A stretch of 38,108 bases of DNA from UBA3206 sp963623875 (GCA_963623875.1 CAVFNL010000012.1:1-38108); one strand, 5' to 3'; numbered from the stretch's first letter, positions 24,016 through 33,551 are shown. Program-made: numbers and translations. Notes: a model not told the origin generated them from the sequence alone.

Positions 24016-26010
24016 ATGAGTGATGAAATTAAAGAAGAAGTTATGCATGAAGAAAAGGACGTATCTTCAAATATATTAAAAGAAATGGATTTTAATACAA
24101 AAGAAAAAGCTTCAGAAGCTTATGATGAAACTCAAATACAAGTTCTTGAAGGTCTTGATCCAGTAAGAAAAAGACCAGGTATGTATATAGGTTCTACATC
24201 AGAAAGAGGTCTACATCACTTAGTATGGGAAATAGTTGATAACTCTATTGATGAAGCACTTGCAGGATTTTGTAATCATATAGAAGTTGAAATGTTACCA
24301 GGTGAAGTTATAAGAGTAGTAGATAATGGACGTGGAATGCCTACACAAATTCACCCTAAAACTGGAAAATCTACAGTTGAAACAATATTTACAGTACTAC
24401 ATGCTGGAGGTAAATTTGGTGGAGGTTCATATAAGGTTTCAGGAGGACTACATGGAGTAGGAGCTTCAGTTGTTAATGCACTTTCTACATGGTTAGAAGT
24501 TAAGGTTAGACGTAATCATGAATTATATAAAATAAAATTTGAAAAAGGTATTACAACATCTCCACTAGAATCTTTAGGACCTACTGATTTAGAAAATGGT
24601 AGTGAAGTTACATTTAAAGCTGATTCTGAAATATTTACTGAAACAACAACATATAATTTTGAAACATTAAGAACACGTATTCAACAACTTGCATTCCTTA
24701 ATAAAGGTTTAAGAATTACAATAAGAGATAAAAGAAGTGATGATCCTTTAAAACATAAGGAAGCTTCTTACTATTATGAAGGTGGAATTATAGAATATGT
24801 TAAATTTTTAAATGAATCTAGAGTTCCAGTTCATAAAGATGTAATTTATGCATCAAAGGAAGTTGATGGTATAACTGTTGAAATTGCAATGCAATATACA
24901 ACAGATTATATTGCAAATATTTATTCATTCGCAAATAATATCAATACGCATGAAGGTGGATATCACGAGGATGGATTTAAGATGGCTATTGCTCGTGTTA
25001 TTAAAAAGTATGGTACAGATCAAAACATGCTTAAAAAAGATAATCTTAAACAAGATGATTCACTTGAAGGTTTAACTTCAATTATATCTATTAAGCATCC
25101 AAACCCTCAATTTGAAGGTCAAACAAAAACTAAACTTGGAAATAGTGAAGTAAGAGCTATTACATCACAAATTGTAGGTGAAGTATTTGAACAATATTTG
25201 TTAGAACATCCAACAGAAGCTAAGGCAATAGTTGATAAAGTTATTTTAGCATCACGTGCAAGAGAAGCTGCACAAAAAGCAAGGGAAACAACTCGTAAAT
25301 CACCACTTTCAGGAATTATGATGGCATCAAAACTTGCGGATTGTCATTCTAAGGATGCACAAAAATGTGAAATGTATTTAGTTGAGGGAGATTCTGCCGG
25401 AGGTTCTGCAAAATCAGGTAGAGATTCAGAATATCAAGCAATACTTCCTTTAAGAGGTAAAGTTTTAAATGTTGAAAAAGTAAGACAAGATAGAGCACTT
25501 CAAAATAATGAAATTGTATCTATGATTCAAGCAATAGGTACTGGTTTTGGTGAAGAATTTGATATATCAAAAGCAAGATATCATAAAATAGTCATAATGA
25601 CAGATGCCGACGTAGATGGTGCTCATATTGCGACACTTCTTTTAACATTCTTCTTTAGATATATGCCACAACTTATTGAAGCAGGATATATATATCTTGC
25701 AAAACCACCATTATATAGAATTAGTGTTGGTAAAAAGATGAATTATGCATATTCAGATGAAGAACTTGAAAGTTTTAAGAAAGTAATGGGTGGACGTCCT
25801 GAAGTACAAAGATATAAAGGTCTTGGAGAAATGGATCCATCACAATTATGGGAAACTACAATGGACCCTAAAACTAGAATTTTAATGCAAGTACAAATGG
25901 ATGATGCAATGCTTGCGGATCAAACATTTAGTATGTTAATGGGTGAAGATGTAGGACCTCGTAAAGAATTTATTCAAGAAAATGCAATTTATGCAAATAT
26001 TGATATGTGA
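24016..26010 (+). CDS. gyrB: DNA gyrase subunit B
   Basis: ATPase subunit of DNA gyrase. At 664 residues it has the GHKL domain (EIVDNSIDEALAGF, DNGRGMPTQIHPKTGKS, GGLHGVGASVVNALS) and the transducer. The Toprim domain shows the metal-binding EGDSAGGSAKSGRD and DADVDGAHI, and the C-terminus has the KGLGEM-QLWETTMDP signature. An acidic extension of about 35 residues precedes the usual start YDETQIQVLEGLDPVRKRPGMYIG. It is supported by AAAGGAG at the first ATG. It ends with TGA, which shows the standard genetic code. Confidence 0.98.
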   Translation: MSDEIKEEVMHEEKDVSSNILKEMDFNTKEKASEAYDETQIQVLEGLDPVRKRPGMYIGSTSERGLHHLVWEIVDNSIDEALAGFCNHIEVEMLPGEVIRVVDNGRGMPTQIHPKTGKSTVETIFTVLHAGGKFGGGSYKVSGGLHGVGASVVNALSTWLEVKVRRNHELYKIKFEKGITTSPLESLGPTDLENGSEVTFKADSEIFTETTTYNFETLRTRIQQLAFLNKGLRITIRDKRSDDPLKHKEASYYYEGGIIEYVKFLNESRVPVHKDVIYASKEVDGITVEIAMQYTTDYIANIYSFANNINTHEGGYHEDGFKMAIARVIKKYGTDQNMLKKDNLKQDDSLEGLTSIISIKHPNPQFEGQTKTKLGNSEVRAITSQIVGEVFEQYLLEHPTEAKAIVDKVILASRAREAAQKARETTRKSPLSGIMMASKLADCHSKDAQKCEMYLVEGDSAGGSAKSGRDSEYQAILPLRGKVLNVEKVRQDRALQNNEIVSMIQAIGTGFGEEFDISKARYHKIVIMTDADVDGAHIATLLLTFFFRYMPQLIEAGYIYLAKPPLYRISVGKKMNYAYSDEELESFKKVMGGRPEVQRYKGLGEMDPSQLWETTMDPKTRILMQVQMDDAMLADQTFSMLMGEDVGPRKEFIQENAIYANIDM

Positions 26011-26024
26011 TGTAGGAGAATCTT

Positions 26025-28550
26025 ATGGATAATAAAGATAATAATTTAAATGATGAAAATTTATCAGAAGAAGAAATAATTAAAGAAGAACATGATAAAA
26101 TTGAACCTGTTTTGATTACCCAAAAGGTTCGTAGTTCATTCCTTGATTATGCAATGTCAGTAATAGTAGCACGTGCTCTTCCTGATGCACGTGATGGATT
26201 AAAACCAGTTCAACGTCGTATTTTATATGGAATGAATCAATTAGGTGTATATTCTTCTACTGCTCATAAAAAATCCGCAAGAATTGTTGGAGAAGTAATG
26301 GGTAAGTATCACCCACACGGAGATTCATCTATCTATGATGCGATGGTTCGTATGGCACAACCATTTAACTTTAGATATATGCTAGTTGATGGACATGGAA
26401 ATTTTGGTTCAGTTGATGGTGATGGCGCAGCAGCAATGCGTTATACTGAAGCTCGTATGTCAAAGATTAGCATGGAAATGCTAAGAGATATTAATAAGAA
26501 TACAGTTGATTTTATTGATAACTATGATGCGACTGAAATTGAACCTACAATTCTTCCTGCAAGATTTCCTAATCTTTTAGTAAATGGTTCAATGGGTATT
26601 GCAGTAGGTATGGCTACAAATATTCCACCACATAATCTAGGTGAAGTTATTGATGGTGTAATTGCATTAATGGATAATAGTGAAATTGATACAGATACTC
26701 TTATGCAATATATTAAAGGACCAGATTTTCCAACTGGTGGTTTAGTACTTGGCGCAGCTGGTTTAAAAAGTGCTTATGAAACAGGTATAGGAACAATAAT
26801 AATTCGTTCTAAAGTTGATATTTATGAAGCTGAACAAGCTCAAAAACATCATATTATAACAGTTCGTGAAATACCTTATACAGTAAATAAAGCTCGTCTT
26901 ATTGAACGTATTGGTGAAGTAACAAAATTAAAACTTGTAGATGGTATTGTTGATTTACGTGATGAATCAAATGATAGAAATGGTACTAAAATTGTAATTG
27001 AAGTACGCCATGATGTAAATCCTCAAGTATTATTAAATAAATTATATAAATTAACACAACTTCAAATATCATATGGTATAAATATGATTTGTCTTGTTGA
27101 TGGTAAACCTTGTTGTATAACTTTAAAGAAAGCACTAGAAGTTTATTTAAAACATCAAATGGATGTTATTACAAGACGTACTAAATTTGATTTAGATAAA
27201 GCAGAACAACGTCTACATATTCTAGAAGGATTAAAGATTGCCTTAGACAATATTGATGAAATCATTAGAATTATAAGAAGTACTACAGATGGTAGTGAAA
27301 AAGAACAATTAATGAATCGTTTTGGACTTGATGATATTCAAGCTCAAGCAATTTTAGATATGCAACTTCGTAGATTATCAGGATTAAATAGAGAAAAGAC
27401 ATATCAAGAATATGAAGATTTATTAAAAGAAGTAGATGACTTAAATAATATTCTTCAAAATGAAGATAGAAGATTAAATATCATTAGAGAAGAACTTCTT
27501 GAAATTAAAGAAAAATATGGTGATAAGAGAAGAAGTGAATTATCATTATCAACAGCTCTAAATATTGAAGATGAAGATTTAATTCCAGTTGAAGATGTAG
27601 TAATTACAGTAACTAAGAGCGGATATATTAAGAGAATGAGACAAGATGTATATCATGCTCAACAACGTGGTGGTGTTGGTGTAAGTGGTATTAAAACTAA
27701 TACAAACGATGTAGTTGATCATATATTACCTATGTCTTCTCATGATCATTTAATAGTATTTACAAATTTAGGTAGAATATTTGATCTTAAAGGATATCAA
27801 ATACCTGAAGGTACAAGACAAGCAAAAGGTCTTCCTGTTGTAAATCTACTTAAATTTGGTGAAGGCGAAAAACTTCAAACTATTACAACACTTAAAGATT
27901 TAAAAGATGTAGATAAGAATTTCTTCTTTGCGACTAAAAAAGGTGTAGTTAAGAGAACATCTTTAAAAGAATTCCAAAATATTAGATCAAATGGTATTAT
28001 AGCAATTGATTTAAGAGAAGGTGATGAATTATTATCTGTTATTGTAACAGATGGTAATGATGATATAATTTTAGGAGCTTCTAATGGAAAAGCTATAAGA
28101 TTTAATGAATCACAAATTAGACAAATTGGACGTAGTGCAGCTGGTGTAAGAGGTATGACTATTGGAGATGGTGATACTCTAGTTGGACTTACAAAAATTT
28201 ATAAAGAAGATGACCAAATTCTTGTAGTAACTTCAAATGGATATGGTAAGAGAACAGATGCGTCAATGTATCGTTGTCAAACTCGTGGTGGTATGGGTGT
28301 AAAAACATTCAATGAAACAGAAAAGAATGGAAAACTTGTATCTTTAACATCAATATCTAATGAAATGGATTTAATTATTACGACAAATAAGGGTGTAATA
28401 ATAAGAATGGCCGCAAAAGATATATCACTTACATCACGTGCTACACAAGGTGTAAAAGTGATAAATTTAAGAGCTGGTCAAGAGGTATCAACTATTGCGG
28501 TTATTCCTCACGATGATGAAGAAAGAGAATTTGAAGAAACTATAGAATAA
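26025..28550 (+). CDS. gyrA: DNA gyrase subunit A
   Basis: Breakage-reunion subunit of gyrase, 841 residues. Catalytic tyrosine Y140 is in AAAMRYTEARMSK. The quinolone-resistance region reads HPHGDSSIYDAM, with Ser101 and Asp105 at the positions of E. coli S83 and D87, the sensitive residues. The C-terminal beta-pinwheel is present. Its GyrA-box at residues 546-552 reads QQRGGVG where Q[RK]RGG[RK]G is usual. An acidic N-terminal extension of about 25 residues matches that of gyrB. An AGGAGA site 14 bases after gyrB supports the start. Confidence 0.98.
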   Translation: MDNKDNNLNDENLSEEEIIKEEHDKIEPVLITQKVRSSFLDYAMSVIVARALPDARDGLKPVQRRILYGMNQLGVYSSTAHKKSARIVGEVMGKYHPHGDSSIYDAMVRMAQPFNFRYMLVDGHGNFGSVDGDGAAAMRYTEARMSKISMEMLRDINKNTVDFIDNYDATEIEPTILPARFPNLLVNGSMGIAVGMATNIPPHNLGEVIDGVIALMDNSEIDTDTLMQYIKGPDFPTGGLVLGAAGLKSAYETGIGTIIIRSKVDIYEAEQAQKHHIITVREIPYTVNKARLIERIGEVTKLKLVDGIVDLRDESNDRNGTKIVIEVRHDVNPQVLLNKLYKLTQLQISYGINMICLVDGKPCCITLKKALEVYLKHQMDVITRRTKFDLDKAEQRLHILEGLKIALDNIDEIIRIIRSTTDGSEKEQLMNRFGLDDIQAQAILDMQLRRLSGLNREKTYQEYEDLLKEVDDLNNILQNEDRRLNIIREELLEIKEKYGDKRRSELSLSTALNIEDEDLIPVEDVVITVTKSGYIKRMRQDVYHAQQRGGVGVSGIKTNTNDVVDHILPMSSHDHLIVFTNLGRIFDLKGYQIPEGTRQAKGLPVVNLLKFGEGEKLQTITTLKDLKDVDKNFFFATKKGVVKRTSLKEFQNIRSNGIIAIDLREGDELLSVIVTDGNDDIILGASNGKAIRFNESQIRQIGRSAAGVRGMTIGDGDTLVGLTKIYKEDDQILVVTSNGYGKRTDASMYRCQTRGGMGVKTFNETEKNGKLVSLTSISNEMDLIITTNKGVIIRMAAKDISLTSRATQGVKVINLRAGQEVSTIAVIPHDDEEREFEETIE

Positions 28551-28559
28551 TATAGTAGA

Positions 28560-28591
28560 AGCCTCTAATTAGATTTAGAGGTTTTTATTTT
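28560..28591 (+). terminator. Terminator after gyrA
   Basis: CCTCTAA/TTAGAGG stem with a short loop and TTTTTATTTTT. Confidence 0.85.
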
Positions 28592-28608
28592 TAAATATAA
28601 AAAATTAA

Positions 28609-28617
28609 TGATATAAT
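28609..28617 (+). promoter_or_regulatory. Extended -10 promoter of the operon after gyrA
   Basis: TGATATAAT about 25 bases before the next start, following the gyrA terminator. Confidence 0.55.
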
Positions 28618-28641
28618 AATATCAAAAAGTAGGAGGATTAT

Positions 28642-29100
28642 ATGAAAGTAAAACCTTTATATACTAGTGGAAAAGAAACTTTATTTATCTCACTTTTTGT
28701 ATTAATTTTATTTTTTATTATTTATTCATTCTACATGAGTAATAGAAAGCATCATACAATAAATCTTGTTCTAGCAATTATTTTAACATTTATAGAAGTA
28801 TTAATATTTTTATTAATTGTTATTTTAGAAATAAAATATACTAAAACAAGAAAAGTAAAAAAATATGGGACAAGAATAATGGGTAAAATTATAAAACTTA
28901 CTGATTTATCAAGAAAAGGAAGATTAAGTGCTTATATTTCATATGAATTCATGTATGATAATCAAAAATACATTGTAGAAAATGAATCTATTTCTTATTC
29001 TTATTTTAATACATTTAAACAACAAATAGATAAAGGAATAGATGATATAGAATTGATTGTTTATAAGAAAAACGCATTAATTAAAATAAAGGAATATTAA
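28642..29100 (+). CDS. Two-helix membrane protein, DUF3592-like tail
   Basis: A 152-residue protein with two N-terminal transmembrane helices (about residues 11-31 and 41-63). A basic stretch KYTKTRKVKKYG follows, then a soluble beta-rich domain of about 80 residues (GTRIMGKIIKLTDLSRKGRLSAYISYEFMYDNQKYIVEN). The arrangement, helices followed by a G-x-I...Y-x-F-x-Y-x-x-x-x-Y strand pattern, resembles DUF3592-type proteins, whose function is not known. An excellent TAGGAGG site precedes the start. It is the first gene of a tightly packed five-gene run with the next membrane protein, the GH28 enzyme, the helicase and the TerB-like gene. Confidence 0.6.
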   Translation: MKVKPLYTSGKETLFISLFVLILFFIIYSFYMSNRKHHTINLVLAIILTFIEVLIFLLIVILEIKYTKTRKVKKYGTRIMGKIIKLTDLSRKGRLSAYISYEFMYDNQKYIVENESISYSYFNTFKQQIDKGIDDIELIVYKKNALIKIKEY

Positions 29101-29101
29101 A

Positions 29102-29308
29102 ATGAAATTTAAACATATATTATTAACAATACTTGTAAATTTAATAGTAATAGGATTAATTATTTTATCTATATTTGTATATAAAGATAGTCATAAGATA
29201 ATAAGAACTATATTAATATTATCTTTAGCCCTTTTAATTATATTTATTGAATTATATTCATTTGTAATGATGAGGGCAATGAGTATGAATCAAAAGGAGA
29301 AAAAATAA
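29102..29308 (+). CDS. Small two-helix membrane protein
   Basis: A 68-residue hydrophobic protein with two predicted helices (about residues 5-25 and 36-57) and a charged C-terminus (MNQKEKK). It begins one base after the previous stop with AAAGGA upstream, and its stop overlaps the GH28 start (TAATG). No family is recognised. The tight packing suggests it is made together with the preceding membrane protein. Confidence 0.6.
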   Translation: MKFKHILLTILVNLIVIGLIILSIFVYKDSHKIIRTILILSLALLIIFIELYSFVMMRAMSMNQKEKK

Positions 29309-30546
29309 TGGATATTTATTTAAAGAAATATAAGCCATATAAAGATGGTGTACATAATGATTCTAAAATAATTGAAAAAGCCATAGAAGAATGCGCATTA
29401 AACAATAATAGATTAATAATAGAAGAAGGTCTATATAAATGTGGTTCAATTAAATTATGTAATAACGCATCAATATATTTAGAAAAAGGTGCTATATTAA
29501 AACTATCTGATAATAAAAACGATTTTTATAATATAAAATCAACAAATAAAATATTATATGAAAACACATGGGATGATTGTACTTATAATGGAAATCCTAG
29601 CGAATATTTTATATATGGAGTAGGTTTAAATAATGTAAAAATTGATGGTTTAGGTACTATAGATGGTAGTGAAGAATATTTTATAGGGCATGTAACAAAA
29701 TACCATATAGAAGGTCTTTATTATCCAAGAACACCACTTATTTACTTAGAAAATTCTAAAAACATTGAAATATTAAATATAAATATTTGTAAGTCCGCTT
29801 TTTGGACAATACATCTTGTAGGATGTGATACAATACTAATTGATAATATAAATATTAAAAATAGTCCTATATTTACTAATTGTGATGGAATAGATCCAGA
29901 TCACTGTAAAAATATTATTATAAGAAATTCAAGTATTTATAGTGCGGACGATTGTATAGTTCTTAAATGTACAAAGTTTAATAAAAAATATGGGCCTACA
30001 GAAAATGTTTTAGTTTATAATTGTAAGCTTAAATCAACATCGTCTGCTATAAAAATAGGTACTGAGACTTTTGGTGACTTTAGAAATATATATTTTCATG
30101 ATATTAAAATATATGATTCAAACAGAGGAATCTCTTTGATGCAGCGAGATGGTGGAAATATATATAATGCGAAATTTGAAAATATAGATATAGAAACACA
30201 TTGCTTTTCTCCAGTTCATTGGTGGGGAAGAGGTGAGGCTATATCCATTACGAATGAACAAAGAGATAATAATTCACACATAGGAAGCATTTCTAATATA
30301 GAAATATCTAATGTTAATGCAACAAGTGAAAATGGAGTTATTATATATGGTGATAAAATAGATAATATTTTATTAAATAATATAAATTTAAATATAATAA
30401 ATAGCACATCATGGCCTAAAAAAGGTCTTGATTTAAGACCTAGTGTTAAAGGTATATTAGATAAAGATTTTTATGATTTATATGTATCAAAAGGTATAAA
30501 TTATAAAACAATAAATTGTAATTTTAAAAATGTAATTGAGGAATAA
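29308..30546 (+). CDS. Glycoside hydrolase family 28 (polygalacturonase-like)
   Basis: A 412-residue right-handed beta-helix enzyme that probably cleaves galacturonide links in pectin fragments. Family 28 hallmarks: the N-terminal G-V-HNDSKIIEKAIEEC segment, the catalytic-site aspartate in NCDGIDPDHC (usual NTDGID), the aspartate pair in YSADDCIVLK, and SSAIKIGTETFGDFRNIYFHD in place of the classical GHG region. There is no signal peptide, so it should act on imported oligogalacturonides in the cytoplasm. The start overlaps the previous stop. The following helicase gene starts 2 bases after its stop, an odd functional partner. Confidence 0.88.
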   Translation: MDIYLKKYKPYKDGVHNDSKIIEKAIEECALNNNRLIIEEGLYKCGSIKLCNNASIYLEKGAILKLSDNKNDFYNIKSTNKILYENTWDDCTYNGNPSEYFIYGVGLNNVKIDGLGTIDGSEEYFIGHVTKYHIEGLYYPRTPLIYLENSKNIEILNINICKSAFWTIHLVGCDTILIDNINIKNSPIFTNCDGIDPDHCKNIIIRNSSIYSADDCIVLKCTKFNKKYGPTENVLVYNCKLKSTSSAIKIGTETFGDFRNIYFHDIKIYDSNRGISLMQRDGGNIYNAKFENIDIETHCFSPVHWWGRGEAISITNEQRDNNSHIGSISNIEISNVNATSENGVIIYGDKIDNILLNNINLNIINSTSWPKKGLDLRPSVKGILDKDFYDLYVSKGINYKTINCNFKNVIEE

Positions 30547-30547
30547 T

Positions 30548-32878
30548 ATGAAAATTGTTGTTGGAGTAAGAGAAATTGCATATTTCTTATATGCATCTGG
30601 TGATTTATCACAGGACTTTTTTTCTAATACTTCAGCATTAGAAGGGACTAAATGTCATCAATTCTTACAAAAACAGTATAACGATAAAAGTCAAAAAGAA
30701 TTCTTTATAAAAAATGTTATTAAAGTTAATGATGATGAAATAGAACTTTCAGGCCGTATTGATGGCCTTTTAAAAGAAGATGTGGGTATTGTTTTAGAAG
30801 AAATAAAATCAACAAGGTTAAAACTAGATTTTATTGATATAGAATATCATAAAGAACATCTTGCTCAATTAAAATTATATGGATATATGTATATGGATCT
30901 TTATGAATTACAAGAAATAAGATTACGACTTACATATATTAATATTTCATCATATAAAACAAAATCATTTGATTTAATATTTAATATAGATGAATTAAAA
31001 GATTTCTTCTATGAAAGTATTAATAGATATGTAGATTGGATTAATATAGTAGAAGAGAAGAAAAAAGATAGAATAGATACTATTAAACAAATAAAATTTC
31101 CATATGATAAAATTAGAAATGGTCAAATGGATATGATGAAAGCATCCTACTATACTTTAAGTCATAAAGAAATACTTTATACTATAGCTCCTACAGGTAT
31201 AGGTAAAACTATGGCATCTATTTTTTCAGGATTAAAAGCCTTAAAAAATGATAGAGAAAAATTATTTTATCTTACAGGAAAATCAACAGGTAAAAAAGTT
31301 GCAGAAGAATCATTAAAACTATTGATAGATAGGGGATTAAAAATAAAAGGGATATCAATTACAGCTAAAGCTAAAAGTTGTCTTAATGATACTAAAGTAT
31401 GTGATCCTGAAAAATGCATTTATGCAAAAGGCTATTTTAATAGGCTTAGGGAAGCTTTAGAATATGCTTATAATTCATATGATCTATATACTTCAACCAT
31501 TATTTATGAAATAGCTAAAAAGTATAGAATATGTCCGTTTGAATTCTCACTTGATCTATCAGAATTATCGGATGTTATTATATGTGATTATAATTATATT
31601 TTTGATCCTAAAGCACATTTAATACGTTATTTTGATGATAGCATGTATAAGGTTAAAGTACTAATAGATGAGGCTCATAATCTAGTATCACGTGCAAGAG
31701 ATATGTATTCTAAAAGTTTAAGTTTTAAAAGATTAAATGAACTTTTAGAAATTATGCCATCACTTACAAATTTAATTTATGATGATATAACTTCACTTGA
31801 TGAAATATTTAATAAGTATCATAAAATAATGGTTGAATCAATATATTATAATAACTTATTAGATAATAATATTTATGATGTAATATTAAATATAAAACAA
31901 AAATTAGAAATAGTATTATCAGATGAAAAAACTGAAAAAAGAGATGAAATATCTTTAATATATTATGAAATATTAGATTTTATAAATATTGCGGATATAT
32001 ATAGTGAAGCGCATAGATTTATAATAGAAGAAACATCTTTTGATGTAATTATTAGGATTGTATGTTTAGACGCAAGAGAATATACATACAATATTATTAA
32101 AAATAAAATAGGTGGATGTCATCTTTTCAGCGCGACTATGACACCTATTAATTACTATATGGAACTTCTTACTAAAAGTGAAGGAAAGTATATTAATCTT
32201 AAATCACCATTTAATCCATTAAATCTTGATGTTATAATAAATGATAAGATATCTACAAAATATAAGGATAGAGAAAAAACAATATCAAATATTGTAGAAT
32301 TAACAAAAACATTATTGAATACAAATAAAGGAAATTATATTATTTTCTTTCCGTCATATCAATATATGGAATTATTTTTAAATAATTTTATGATTGATGA
32401 TTATTTATTAATAATTCAAAACAAAGATTTAAAAGAAGAAAATAGAATTCAAATATTTGAACAGTTTAAAGATACTAAAACACCACATTTAGGATTGTTT
32501 GTTTTAGGTGGAGCTTTTAGTGAAGGCCTTGATTTTACAGGCGATTTACTAAAAGGTGTTATAATAGTAGGTGTAGGAATTCCTAAACTAAATATAGTTA
32601 ATAATTTAGAAAAAGAATATTTTGATAATTTATTTGGTAAAGGATATGATTTTTCATATACATACCCTGGATTTACGAAAGTAATACAAGCAGCTGGAAG
32701 AGTAATAAGAAGTGAAAGTGATAGAGGTATTGTACTTCTTATTGATGAAAGATATTCATATAATATATATAAAAGTTTAATGCCAGAACATTGGGTACAA
32801 AAAACTAAAGTTTGTGATTCTTTAGAATTAGAAAAAGAAATAAAAAGATTTTATGAGGAGGATTCTAGTGAGCTTTAA
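30548..32878 (+). CDS. RecB/Cas4-type nuclease fused to XPD/DinG-type Fe-S helicase
   Basis: A 776-residue fusion. The N-terminal 170 residues form a PD-(D/E)XK nuclease of the RecB/Cas4 group: H37 (GTKCHQF), D72 (GRIDG), E85-x-K87 (LEEIKS) and the Q-x3-Y motif (Q107...Y111). A superfamily 2 helicase of the DinG/YoaA/XPD type follows: Walker A APTGIGKT (214-221), four cysteines at 278, 285, 290 and 329 fit for an iron-sulphur cluster, DEAH at 374-377, and motif VI QAAGRVIRSESDRG. Such proteins unwind 5'-3' and the nuclease would trim the product. The ATG follows GAGGAATAAT; a TTG four codons upstream lacks support. It overlaps the next gene, so the two are coupled. Confidence 0.88.
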   Translation: MKIVVGVREIAYFLYASGDLSQDFFSNTSALEGTKCHQFLQKQYNDKSQKEFFIKNVIKVNDDEIELSGRIDGLLKEDVGIVLEEIKSTRLKLDFIDIEYHKEHLAQLKLYGYMYMDLYELQEIRLRLTYINISSYKTKSFDLIFNIDELKDFFYESINRYVDWINIVEEKKKDRIDTIKQIKFPYDKIRNGQMDMMKASYYTLSHKEILYTIAPTGIGKTMASIFSGLKALKNDREKLFYLTGKSTGKKVAEESLKLLIDRGLKIKGISITAKAKSCLNDTKVCDPEKCIYAKGYFNRLREALEYAYNSYDLYTSTIIYEIAKKYRICPFEFSLDLSELSDVIICDYNYIFDPKAHLIRYFDDSMYKVKVLIDEAHNLVSRARDMYSKSLSFKRLNELLEIMPSLTNLIYDDITSLDEIFNKYHKIMVESIYYNNLLDNNIYDVILNIKQKLEIVLSDEKTEKRDEISLIYYEILDFINIADIYSEAHRFIIEETSFDVIIRIVCLDAREYTYNIIKNKIGGCHLFSATMTPINYYMELLTKSEGKYINLKSPFNPLNLDVIINDKISTKYKDREKTISNIVELTKTLLNTNKGNYIIFFPSYQYMELFLNNFMIDDYLLIIQNKDLKEENRIQIFEQFKDTKTPHLGLFVLGGAFSEGLDFTGDLLKGVIIVGVGIPKLNIVNNLEKEYFDNLFGKGYDFSYTYPGFTKVIQAAGRVIRSESDRGIVLLIDERYSYNIYKSLMPEHWVQKTKVCDSLELEKEIKRFYEEDSSEL

Positions 32879-33443
32879 ACAAGAAACATTTAATAAAGCA
32901 TATTATTTATATATGGATGAGCGTAATATGTTAAAACAACTAGCAGCAGATACTAAAATAGATGAGAATAAACTACTATATGGTTATGAAATAATAATGC
33001 AGTTAGCACTATGTCAAATGATTTTATTAGATGATAAGATTACTGATATCGAAATAGAATATATGAAAAATGTAGTAGTAGAAAATGATATATTAAAAAT
33101 ATTAAGTAAAAAAACAGGACAAAAAATAGGATGGTCTATGCTAGCAGAAATTGATGATAAGAATAAATTTTTACATAAAGTGATTGCGTCATTTACTACT
33201 GAAATATTAGATTTTATAACTTTATTTATATCATCAGACGCAATCACTAAAGAAGATTATTTAAATACTCTAAAAGGAAATATTTATTTAATATGTCAAA
33301 ACATACTTGCATCAGATGGATTTGATGAACTAGAAGAAGATGCATACAAAGTATTAAATAATTCATTATTTAAGAAAATGGATGATTTAAAGAATATTGC
33401 AATAAAAGCTCAAGGATTAAAATTTGGGCAAAATGTGGCATAA
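32868..33443 (+). CDS. TerB-like helical protein coupled to the helicase
   Basis: A 191-residue all-helical cytoplasmic protein. Two acidic segments resemble the TerB metal-binding signature: MILLDDKITDIEIEYMKNV near residue 55, and ILASDGFDELEEDAYKVL near 150. TerB domains occur with nucleases, helicases and stress systems. The start is GTG with a perfect AGGAGG at 6-base spacing; this lies in the last codons of the helicase gene (11-bp overlap), so the two proteins are made together. An upstream ATG in frame would place the AGGAGG inside the coding sequence and is less likely. The family is judged by pattern only. Confidence 0.6.
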   Translation: MSFKQETFNKAYYLYMDERNMLKQLAADTKIDENKLLYGYEIIMQLALCQMILLDDKITDIEIEYMKNVVVENDILKILSKKTGQKIGWSMLAEIDDKNKFLHKVIASFTTEILDFITLFISSDAITKEDYLNTLKGNIYLICQNILASDGFDELEEDAYKVLNNSLFKKMDDLKNIAIKAQGLKFGQNVA

Positions 33444-33522
33444 AAAAAGGTCCCCACAACAGGACCGCTAAAAGTAACGCAAAATGCTTATTTGTACTCG
33501 TTATGTTATTTACAAAATTATA
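33440..33522 (-). ncRNA. Putative minus-strand small RNA with intrinsic terminator
   Basis: No coding frame is evident. On the minus strand a TATAAT (33530-33525) is followed by a G+C-richer stretch. It can form TAACG/CGTTA enclosing CAAA/TTTG, then GGTCC/GGACC with an 8-base loop and seven Ts (an intrinsic terminator at 33442-33465). The hairpin has no T tail on the plus strand, so it does not serve the upstream TerB-like gene. The promoter's -35 is weak. An alternative is the 3' end of an unseen antisense transcript from the ATP-grasp gene. Confidence 0.35.
33442..33465 (-). terminator. Minus-strand terminator with no obvious gene
   Basis: Stem GGTCC/GGACC followed by seven Ts on the minus strand. 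The next minus-strand gene upstream of it is beyond 35050. Confidence 0.65.
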
Positions 33523-33551
33523 TTAACAAAAAAAATAAAGAAGTGATTAAG

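Noticed and set aside
24016..26010. UGA read as tryptophan (Mycoplasma/Spiroplasma code)
   Set aside because: gyrB and rnpA end properly at TGA and no gene contains an in-frame TGA; the standard code fits.
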